From Bradyrhizobium sp. CB82 (lineage in GTDB: Bacteria; Pseudomonadota; Alphaproteobacteria; Rhizobiales; Xanthobacteraceae), in assembly GCF_029714405.1 (NCBI RefSeq), contig NZ_CP121650.1:7259001-7323000 (forward strand): 64,000 nucleotides of DNA, given 5' to 3'. This document shows positions 55,709-62,285 of the stretch, in pieces. Position numbers and translations under genes: made by a program. The notes under the pieces were generated by a model that saw nothing but the letters and a program-made list of their open reading frames with translations, was not told where the DNA came from and ran no database searches. The number at the start of each line of letters is the position of its first letter. The first letter of the stretch is position 1.

Positions 55709-55771
55709 GGAACGCCCTTCCCTTGGACGGCGGCGTTGTTCGCCACCCGATTGATCGTGCTGCACCGATAA

Positions 55772-55875
55772 AGTTCTATTTTAGAACTGTCAATATGATG
55801 TTTATCATACAATGCGCATAACGATGCGCGAATGCGCGCATCTCATTGATTTTCCGTGAGTTCTGATTTAGAATT
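55772..55875. promoter_or_regulatory. Two near-identical palindromes between the operon and hxlR
   Basis: AGTTCTA-TTT-TAGAACT at 55772-55788 is a perfect seven-base inverted repeat. AGTTCTGATTTAGAATT at 55859-55875 matches it at 14 of 17 positions. Between them TATGAT-GTTT-ATCATA (55794-55809) is another perfect inverted repeat, and ATGCGC occurs three times (55812-55840). The region is AT-rich, unlike its neighbours. One site lies 64 bases from the operon start and the other 38 bases from the HxlR start, as expected for an HxlR dimer that controls both sides. Confidence 0.7.
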
Positions 55876-55912
55876 TATTTGCAGTGCCGCTACGGATTCG
55901 CTGGAGACGTCA

Positions 55913-56410
55913 ATGAAATGGGATACCCTTGAGGAGGAGCCATGCTCTCTCGCCCGTACCGTGGCGGTGATCGGTGACCGCTGGAGTCTCCTCATCCTGC
56001 GCGAATGTTTCTTGCGCATCCGCAGATTTGATGACTTCCAGACGTCGCTCGGAATCACCCGCCATCTCCTGGCCGATCGGCTGAAGAAATTTGTCCGCTT
56101 TGGCGTACTGCGAAAGATTCCGTATCAAGAAGCGCCGAAGCGCTACGAGTACATCCTGACGCAAAAAGGTCTCGATCTCTATCCAATCATCATGTCGATT
56201 GTGCACTGGGGCAACGTCCACATGGTCGACTCGCGCGGACGACCGCTGCTGCATGAACACAAGAACTGCCACAAGATGTTTGATCCTGTCATGATCTGCT
56301 CCGAATGCGGTGAGCCGCTGACGGCGAAGGCAGTCCATGTTCATCCGGGCCCCGGCGCGAGACGGTCTACGCCGACAAGCATCGGCGCTTCGGCGAAGAA
56401 CGCTGGTTGA
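55913..56410 (+). CDS. HxlR-family transcriptional regulator
   Basis: A 165-residue HxlR winged-helix regulator. The conserved Cys and first helix are in EEEPCSLARTVAVIGDRWSL, LILRECFLRIRRFDDFQTSL is the next helix and ITRHLLADRLKKFVRFGVL is the recognition region, with RYEYILTQKGLDLYP as wing. A CSECG and a PGPGAR tail close the protein. The ATG at 55913 has GGAGACGTCA upstream; an upstream ATG at 55856 overlaps the second palindrome. It is divergent from the acyl-CoA operon and probably regulates it. Confidence 0.85.
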   Translation: MKWDTLEEEPCSLARTVAVIGDRWSLLILRECFLRIRRFDDFQTSLGITRHLLADRLKKFVRFGVLRKIPYQEAPKRYEYILTQKGLDLYPIIMSIVHWGNVHMVDSRGRPLLHEHKNCHKMFDPVMICSECGEPLTAKAVHVHPGPGARRSTPTSIGASAKNAG

Positions 56411-56924
56411 CCTTTCCGCAGCTGCAGGAAGGCAGTTCTGGTGGAACGACTTCAACGGGCCAGTACATCCGCAAATGGCCTTACCGTGGCCTGGCGGCTT
56501 GGCGTTGCGCAATTGGCAAACAGGATTGCAGGGTACCTTAGGGTAGAAAGCCCCGACCCGAACATTCTGGTTGTGACTGCGCGACCAGCATCGCGCCCGC
56601 GGCGACCACTACCCGATCTCTGACGCAATCTCTACGTCGAAGTGAGGACGGTTCGGCGGCGGCTCAAGAACCACCGCTCGCCGCTCCAATCGATCCGGCC
56701 TGCTTGATAGGAGGTGTCGACATTGCCCTCGTCCTGAGGGCGGCGGGCGAAGCTGATCCCGCCACCGACCGGTGATGTGATGAGTACGAGGATGAGGCGT
56801 ATCGGCTGTGTGGGCCCTCGGCACCGTGGAGGCCCGCGAACGTCCGCACCGGCCTAGAAGCCAACACAGAACGCAGTCGCGTCTTGAAACCTAAGCGGTT
56901 TCTTCTTCTCGTCGCACGAAGCGC
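56411..56924. other. Gene-poor stretch
   Basis: About 510 bases after the HxlR gene. In the frame next to the HxlR end, the sequence reads ETVYADKHRRFGEERWLTFP before becoming random. It might be a gene remnant but I cannot name it. No RNA gene or element end is visible. Confidence 0.4.
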
Positions 56925-57128
56925 TCAATCGACCACAGAGAAATCCTTGGACTTCTGCCCTTCATCCGCTTCCAAAAATCCTTCGGCAGCAAGGCCCCGC
57001 TTCAGCAACTCGCGTAGCGCCGACGCTCTGCTCGGCATTCGCTTCCTAAAACGCCACGTATCTACGGCACGGAGTTCCGTTTGCGACAGCATGATTTGGA
57101 GGCGTTCGGCTCTGCTGAGTTCACCCAT
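56925..57128 (-). CDS. Small ribbon-helix-helix-like protein
   Basis: A 67-residue protein (MGELSRAERLQIMLSQTE, LRAVDTWRFRKRMPSRASAL, RELLKRGLAAEGF) whose strand-helix-helix pattern is that of a small RHH DNA-binding protein. AGGAG sits eight bases before the ATG at 57128; ATG 57134 is close by. I recall this type as widespread in Rhizobiales chromosomes. No toxin partner is adjacent, so a toxin-antitoxin role is not supported. Confidence 0.6.
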   Translation of the reverse strand: MGELSRAERLQIMLSQTELRAVDTWRFRKRMPSRASALRELLKRGLAAEGFLEADEGQKSKDFSVVD

Positions 57129-57328
57129 CCGCATCACTCCTAATACGCAAAAGCCTTGGAATGCCCCAATTACTATTTTGGCTAATTAATCGCACTAACA
57201 TAGTTTAAGGGACAAATTGCCAAGACAGGCGAAGCCACCAACAACTGATTGAACTAACAACTGTTTTCTTGATTTCGTATGGTATGGAGCGCAGGCTCGG
57301 GAATGATCAGCCGGCCCACAGGCGAACG

Positions 57329-57547
57329 ATGCCGCTAGATCGCTTACTCGAAAGGCGCGGCATAGGATCGGAACGTTCCGAAACGCTTGGGCAGGCGTTC
57401 AATTTGGCGCTCACGGACCTGTATCTGGTGGATCGCAACGATCCGATTTGCGAGATCGTGGCCCGCAAGATCATCGAGATCGGCCAAGACGGCACTCGCA
57501 ATCCCCAAGAGATAGCCGCTCAAACGATCAAGCAACTTGACCCGTAA
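57329..57547 (+). CDS. Conserved small hypothetical protein
   Basis: A 72-residue protein (MPLDRLLERRGIGSERSETL, YLVDRNDPICEIVARKIIEI) of a type frequent in Bradyrhizobium: a helical protein with a DRxDPIxEIVAxKIIEI core. Function unknown. The start may be extended to 57284. It precedes another small gene by 21 bases. Confidence 0.6.
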   Translation: MPLDRLLERRGIGSERSETLGQAFNLALTDLYLVDRNDPICEIVARKIIEIGQDGTRNPQEIAAQTIKQLDP

Positions 57548-57568
57548 GCTCCGGCGGGAGGTATCCTC

Positions 57569-57754
57569 ATGGGAATAGAACGGATGCGCCCAGCTAGATA
57601 TTGGCGGATGCGAGCGGAAGAGTTCCGCACCAAATCCGATAATGCGGAGCATAGCGAGACGAAAAAGACCTTGCTTACAGTCGCGCAACAATATGACGAC
57701 CTAGCTCGTCGCGCTGAGACAATTCGTACCGTGCAAGACCTAGAAGAAAATTAG
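57569..57754 (+). CDS. Conserved small hypothetical protein
   Basis: A 61-residue helical protein (ARYWRMRAEEFRTKSDNAEH, LLTVAQQYDDLARRAE). The YWRxRAEExR...AxxYxxLAxRAE pattern is a common short Bradyrhizobium family. A good GGGAGGTATCCTC ribosome-binding site precedes the ATG. It ends 44 bases before the insertion element. Confidence 0.65.
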   Translation: MGIERMRPARYWRMRAEEFRTKSDNAEHSETKKTLLTVAQQYDDLARRAETIRTVQDLEEN

Positions 57755-57865
57755 CCGCCTCGCTTGGCGTCTTCATCCTTCCGATGTCGCTGATGGTCCA
57801 GGCTGTGTGAAAAGTCCCATCGATGCTATGATTCTGCGCGTGAATCGGCGAATCGGGAGCGCTGG

Positions 57866-59302
57866 ATGTCAGGCTTCGTGGAGGGGATTGATCGGAGTCA
57901 AAGCAGTTTGTTCCCAGCGGCACTTGAGGACTATGTAGCCGAGGATAATCTGGTTCGCGCGGTTGACGCTTTCGTTGAGGGTCTTGATCTTGGCCAGCTC
58001 GGCTTTGGTCGGTTTGTCCCGCTGGAAAGAGGGCGGCCCTGCTATCATCCGGCGACGCTGCTCAAGATATACATTTATGGCTATCTCAATCGCGTCCCAT
58101 CGAGCCGTCGTTTAGAGCGCGAGTGCCAGCGCAACATCGAGCTGATCTGGTTGACGGGGCATCTGGCACCGGACTTCAAGACCATCGCGGATTTCCGTAA
58201 GGACAATGGCAAGGCCATTCGTGAGGTTTGCCGTGCCTTCGTGGCGCTGTGCCGCGAGCTTGATTTGCTGAGCGAGGCGAGCGTCGCCATTGACGGATCC
58301 AAATTCAAGGCTGTCAATGCGCGCGATAAAAACTTCACCGAAGCCAAGATGAAACGGCGTCTGGAGCGGATTGAGGAGAGCATCGCGCGCTACATAGCGC
58401 AATTGGAGACCGCCGACCGCCGCGGTGATGCAATGCCAGAGGCAAAGGTTGAGCGGTTTAAGGACAAGATCGCGAAACTGAACGAGGAGATCGCGCGGCT
58501 CAGTATAATCAATGCCGAGATGGTGAAGAGTAAAGACAAGCAAATCTCGCTGACCGATCCTGATGCGCGTTCGATGGCAACGAGTGGCAAGGACACCGGG
58601 ATCGTCGGCTACAACGTGCAAGCCGCAGTCGATACTAAGAACCATCTGATTGTGGCCCACGAGGTGACGAACGTTGGCACGGATCGCCATCAACTGTCGA
58701 ATATGGCGGAGCAGGCGCGAACTGAGATGGGCGTTGAGAGGCTCGATGCTGTGGCGGATCGCGGCTATTACGCGAGCGAAGAGATTCGCGCCTGCGAAGA
58801 GGCCGGCATCGCCGTCACGCTACCAAAGCCTATGACCTCGAACGCGAAGGCGGCAGGGGGTTTCGGCAAGCAGGACTTCCGGTACGTGGCGGCGGAAGAC
58901 GTGTACATTTGTCCTGCCGGACAAAAGCTTACCTACTTCTTTACGACCGCGGACAAAGGTTTGGTGTTACGACGCTACCGGACCGACGCCTGTCAGAGTT
59001 GCGCTATCAAGCATAGCTGCACCACTGGCAAGGAGCGACTGATCTCCCGATGGGAACACGAGGCCGTGCTTGAGACTGTGCAGGCGCGCCTCGATCACCA
59101 TCCAGAGAAAATGACAATGCGTCGTTCGACAGCGGAACATCCGTTCGGCACCATCAAGAGCTGGATGGGAGCAACGCACTTTCTCACGAAACGGCTGCCG
59201 AAGGTGGCAACTGAGATGGCGCTCAATGTGCTCGCCTATAACATAAAGCGCGTGATGGCGATCATCGGCGTGACTGGGCTGCTGGAGGCCTTGGCTACTT
59301 GA
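57866..59302 (+). CDS. IS1182-family transposase
   Basis: A 478-residue transposase with an apparently intact reading frame. The N-terminal part has RGRPCYHPATLLKIYIYGYL and FKTIADFRKDNGKAIREVC, a coiled-coil region follows near residues 165-215, and the DDE catalytic part includes VAIDGSKFKAVNARD, DAVADRGYYASEEI and MRRSTAEHPFGTIKSWMGAT (Glu of the triad in the EHPFGTIK segment). It has a CxxC-containing region (CQSCAIKHSC) typical of the group. The GGGAGCGCTGG before the ATG is an adequate ribosome-binding site. The element ends are at 57798 and 60505. Confidence 0.87.
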   Translation: MSGFVEGIDRSQSSLFPAALEDYVAEDNLVRAVDAFVEGLDLGQLGFGRFVPLERGRPCYHPATLLKIYIYGYLNRVPSSRRLERECQRNIELIWLTGHLAPDFKTIADFRKDNGKAIREVCRAFVALCRELDLLSEASVAIDGSKFKAVNARDKNFTEAKMKRRLERIEESIARYIAQLETADRRGDAMPEAKVERFKDKIAKLNEEIARLSIINAEMVKSKDKQISLTDPDARSMATSGKDTGIVGYNVQAAVDTKNHLIVAHEVTNVGTDRHQLSNMAEQARTEMGVERLDAVADRGYYASEEIRACEEAGIAVTLPKPMTSNAKAAGGFGKQDFRYVAAEDVYICPAGQKLTYFFTTADKGLVLRRYRTDACQSCAIKHSCTTGKERLISRWEHEAVLETVQARLDHHPEKMTMRRSTAEHPFGTIKSWMGATHFLTKRLPKVATEMALNVLAYNIKRVMAIIGVTGLLEALAT

Positions 59303-59370
59303 GCCAAGGACTTGCGCATTCAAATGGACGCCAACAGAAGGCCTAAAGCGGGATGGGGTTAAGTTGAATC

Positions 59371-59389
59371 GATTTGGGATTCCCAAATC
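59371..59389. repeat. Subterminal palindrome of the IS630-like element
   Basis: GATTTGGGA and TCCCAAATC around a single T form a perfect inverted repeat 25 bases inside the left end. It may be a transposase binding site or a hairpin. A second hairpin, CATGCTGG/CCAGCATG (59408-59434), lies just before the transposase start. Confidence 0.6.
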
Positions 59390-59435
59390 AGCTTGTTTCT
59401 GATTCATCATGCTGGCTGGACGGAGGCCAGCATGG

Positions 59436-59864
59436 ATGGGCAAGCCGTATTCTCTGGATCTTCGCAAGCGTGTCGTGGCTGCGATCGAGGGCGGGATGTC
59501 CCGCAATCAGGCGGCCAAACAGTTTGGAGTAGCGATCAGCACGGCTATCGGCTGGATGCAGCGGGTCGAGCAGACCGGCAGCGTTGAACCCGGCCAGATG
59601 GGCGGTCACAAGCCGAAGGCTGTTTCGGGAGACCACGCCGTCTGGCTGTCGCAGCGGATCAAGGACGGCGATTTCACCATACGTGGTCTCGTTACCGAGC
59701 TTGCCGGTCGCGGTCTGAAGGTCGACTACCACTCGGTCTGGGACTTCGTACATGCCGAGAAGCTCAGCTTCAAAAAAAAGCGTGGCGGCTGGCGAACGGG
59801 ATCGACCCGAGGTGGCGCGGCGACGAGCCCAGTGGGCAAAGTATCAAAATCGCGTCGAAGCTGA
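59436..59864 (+). CDS. IS630-like transposase, frame A (DNA-binding part)
   Basis: The first frame gives the N-terminal helix-turn-helix part: SLDLRKRVVAAIEGGMSRNQ, AAKQFGVAISTAIGWMQRVE and a second HTH (TIRGLVTELAGRGLKVDYHS). It runs into a run of eight A at 59773-59780 and then off frame. The DDE domain is continued in the overlapping frame that starts at 59752. The full transposase is probably made by frameshifting at the A-run, as known for several IS630 members. Confidence 0.8.
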   Translation: MGKPYSLDLRKRVVAAIEGGMSRNQAAKQFGVAISTAIGWMQRVEQTGSVEPGQMGGHKPKAVSGDHAVWLSQRIKDGDFTIRGLVTELAGRGLKVDYHSVWDFVHAEKLSFKKKRGGWRTGSTRGGAATSPVGKVSKSRRS

Positions 59865-60375
59865 GCGCCTGGTCTTCATCGACGAGACCTGGACCAGGAC
59901 CGATATGGCACCCTTGCGGGGATGGGCGCCGCGCGGGTGTAGACTTCACGCCAAGGTTCCCCACGGCCGCTGGAAGACTATGACCTTCCTGGCGGCCCTG
60001 CGCCACGACCGGATCGATGCTCCATGGTTCATCGAGGGGCCGATCGACGGCGTGAGCTTTCGCGCCTATGTCGAGAAGGTTCTTCTGCCCGTCCTTCGAC
60101 CCGGCGATATCGTCATCTTGGACAACCTCGGCAGCCACAGGAGCAAAGCAGTTCGCCAGCTCATCCGTTCGGTCGAGGCCAAGCTCTTCTTCCTGCCAAA
60201 ATACTCGCCCGACCTGAACCCGATCGAGCAGGTCTTTGCCAAGCTCAAGCACCTGCTTCGCAAAGCTGCCGCGCGAACTGTCGACGCAGTCTGCGCCGCA
60301 ATCGGCAACGCACTCGATGCCTTTACCTCAGAGGAATGCGCCAACTACCTCAAAAATTCAGGCTATCGAACTTAA
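59752..60375 (+). CDS. IS630-like transposase, frame B (catalytic DDE part)
   Basis: The second frame has the catalytic triad: Asp in RLVFIDETWT, Asp in DIVILDNLGSH and Glu in SPDLNPIEQVFAKLK, all in the IS630 arrangement. The N-terminal residues before the A-run are not native. In-frame continuation of frame A through the eight-A run gives the expected AERDRPEVARRRAQ-like region. The two frames together are about 310 residues, the usual size. Confidence 0.82.
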   Translation: MPRSSASKKSVAAGERDRPEVARRRAQWAKYQNRVEAERLVFIDETWTRTDMAPLRGWAPRGCRLHAKVPHGRWKTMTFLAALRHDRIDAPWFIEGPIDGVSFRAYVEKVLLPVLRPGDIVILDNLGSHRSKAVRQLIRSVEAKLFFLPKYSPDLNPIEQVFAKLKHLLRKAAARTVDAVCAAIGNALDAFTSEECANYLKNSGYRT

Positions 60376-60640
60376 TGCCATCACGCTTTAGGGGGCGCTA
60401 CGCGCGCCCGGAGACGGCTTCCAGGAAGAAATGTGTTCAGCCGGGCAAGTTGCCGGCGGTGCGGTCTGCACACGATGCTGATACGATTTTTTTTACACAG
60501 CCTGGGCCCTTCGGAGACTTTGAGGTTCGGCCAAGTGTCCGTTTTGCGCCAAAACGGCTGCACTAGGGCCGTTGGAATACAGCACTGCGCCACATCGCGC
60601 TGCCATCTGTTGGAAGTTGGTACCAAATTTATGGAAAAGT

Positions 60641-60790
60641 TCAAAAACGCAGAGGCAACTGCGTCGCGCGGTCCCCGCAACTGCAGTGAACCACGGCATT
60701 ATCGGCGTACATTGCAAGCATTGCTGTAATATCGCCATCACGGTAGGCGTCGAGCCAATCGACCGCAGCGGCCATCGGGTCAAAGGACAT
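60641..60790 (-). pseudogene. SnoaL-like (NTF2-like) protein fragment
   Basis: From the ATG at 60790 the reverse strand reads MSFDPMAAAVDWLDAYRDGD, then ITAMLAMYADNAVVHCSCG, the typical N-terminus of a small NTF2/SnoaL-like protein. It then leaves the family pattern and stops after 49 residues, though such proteins have about 110-130. No continuation was found in other frames, so the gene is truncated, close to the insertion sequence end. Confidence 0.55.
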
Positions 60791-61038
60791 ACTCCTACCG
60801 CCGTGCCGTTATCGCCCGCCTAATGAACGCAAGGTGGAGGCGGCCTCAGAAATCGACCCGAAACGGACGCAAGGACCACCTGCGGGTTCCCGAAACCCTC
60901 ATTTGCCAAGGCGTTCGCATGCGGGTCCGGCCGCTGGCCTGCTTCCGACGTGGTCTGAGTTGAAAATCGCAGTGGCCTGATTAGGATCGCCGGTGCTGAA
61001 CCATGCGGATTAGGACCCGCAAGCGGAGGGAGACTTTC

Positions 61039-61278
61039 ATGCAGCATCGCCGTCCATTCAAACCAATCCATTCCCTTGAAGCCCACCTTGCTGAAGAAGC
61101 GAACTACCGCATCATGACAAGCGAAGAGATCAAGGCGGCGAAGCTGGCTTGTGAACGAGCGCGGCGAGCATTCGAGCAGACCCGCGCAGCGCTTGAACAG
61201 TCGCGAGACGTGCTCGAGCAGTCGTTCAAAGTCCTTGGCGTCATTGCAGTGCAAGGGCAGAACAGGGCGCAAGAGTAA
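61039..61278 (+). CDS. Small hypothetical coiled-coil protein
   Basis: A 79-residue protein (MQHRRPFKPIHSLEAHLAEE, CERARRAFEQTRAALEQSRD, VLEQSFKVLG) with a predicted coiled coil of heptad-like Ala/Leu/Glu repeats. GGAGGGAGACTTTC is a strong ribosome-binding site. No function known. Confidence 0.55.
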   Translation: MQHRRPFKPIHSLEAHLAEEANYRIMTSEEIKAAKLACERARRAFEQTRAALEQSRDVLEQSFKVLGVIAVQGQNRAQE

Positions 61279-61519
61279 GGCCGCCTTAGTTGGCGGATCC
61301 TTTCATCGTCATGGTTATTGGCTCGGCGAGGTCGCGTGCTCGTCCACCTGATCGGGCCCTGCCGGGGCAACGCCGTTCGCCGCCTGAATTAAATTTGCGC
61401 CCACAACGGAAATAAGCCGCCATCTAGTGTATCATTCGCGCATCACCGGCAAAGGCTCTGCCGTAGGCGTCGGTGGCTGAGAGACCCGATCGCGCTCCCG
61501 CCTATTGCGAGGAGCCAAG

Positions 61520-61739
61520 ATGGATCGGTCCCGCCAACTTCAACATCTAGAGCAAGCTGAGCGTCACCTGCTGCGTGGCGAGCAGAACGTTTCCGACCAA
61601 GAACATCGTATCGAAGACCTTGAACATCATGGGTACGACGCAACTTTGGCCCCGCACACTCTTGGAAACATTTCTCTGCACGCAAGCGCAATTCATTGCG
61701 CACCGCGATCAAATCCTTCGAGAACTAGATCGTGCTTGA
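61520..61739 (+). pseudogene. Small hypothetical gene with a frameshift
   Basis: The first frame gives MDRSRQLQHLEQAERHLLRG, then EQNVSDQEHRIEDLEHHGYD, like a Bradyrhizobium small-protein family (MDRSxQLxHLxQAExH). After about 61645 the next frame restores the expected helix (TLLETFLCTQAQFIAHRDQI, LRELDRA) and stops at 61739. Read uncorrected, the first frame ends at 61744 with an unrelated tail. A single-base change would restore it. Confidence 0.6.
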
Positions 61740-61920
61740 ACTAGCGCCACATGCGCGGATACGGCCGATCCGGCTACTGAACGGCGAACTCTTATCGCTG
61801 CACCGGCCGTAACACGATCGAGCTCGGCGTACGCTCAGCCATCGCCTTGATTTGCCTCAACCTCTCTTCGCTCATCTTCGCTATTGTGCTCCATGCTGCG
61901 GGCGAACGTGAAGGTTGACC

Positions 61921-62285
61921 ATGGACGATATATCAAGGCGCAAGATTCAGGCATTGCTCGATCAGCACCGCACCATGCGCATCGCGACGCTGCGCCCGGA
62001 CGGCTGGCCCCAGGTAACTACCGTAGGCTACGCCAACGACGGCTTTGCGATCTATTTCCTGTGCGGGAAAGACAGCCAAAAAGCATTCAATCTGACCCGC
62101 GACAACCGCGCATCTCTCGCGATCGACGACGATGCGTCGCAGGTCATGGAAATCACCGGGCTGTCCATGGCGGCGCGGGCCGAAGTCGTGAACGATCCGG
62201 TCGAAGGCGAAAAAGCGCTGCGCCTGCTATTTCAGAGATATCCGGAACAGAAATCCATGCCCGGTCCGCTGCCGACGGACGCTAT
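61921..62285 (+). pseudogene. Pyridoxamine 5'-phosphate oxidase-like protein, C-terminus lost
   Basis: It begins normally for a PNPOx-like flavin split-barrel protein (MDDISRRKIQALLDQHRTMR, IATLRPDGWPQVTTVGYAND, FAIYFLCGKDSQKAFNLTRD). GAAGG precedes the ATG. At about residue 120 (PGPLPTDAI) the last strands are missing. The frame continues in nonsense to 62382, while another frame directly becomes an ATPase gene. The join suggests a deletion or recombination that fused two gene pieces. Confidence 0.65.

Larger units (their letters stand above)
59346..60388 (+). mobile_element. IS630-like insertion sequence inside the IS1182-like element
   Basis: The ends AAGCGGGATGGGGTTAAG (59346-59363) and CTTAATGCCATCACGCTT (60371-60388) are imperfect inverted repeats, flanked on both sides by TA, the duplicated dinucleotide target of IS630/Tc1-type elements. 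The element is 1043 bases long and holds a two-frame transposase. A 9-bp palindrome lies near the left end. Its insertion post-dates the host element. Confidence 0.82.
57798..60505 (+). mobile_element. IS1182-like insertion sequence, interrupted by an IS630-like element
   Basis: The left end CCAGGCTGTGTGAAAAGTC (57798-57816) is matched inverted by ACACAGCCTGG at 60495-60505, with a T-rich inner part. The transposase gene is inside. The element would be about 1.7 kb, but a complete IS630-like element (59346-60388) sits between the transposase stop and the right end. No clear target duplication is visible at the outer ends. Confidence 0.75.

Noticed and set aside
56925..57754. A toxin-antitoxin system from the small genes before the insertion sequence
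   Set aside because: The RHH-like protein has no adjacent toxin-like partner, and the other two small proteins belong to general small families on the opposite strand.
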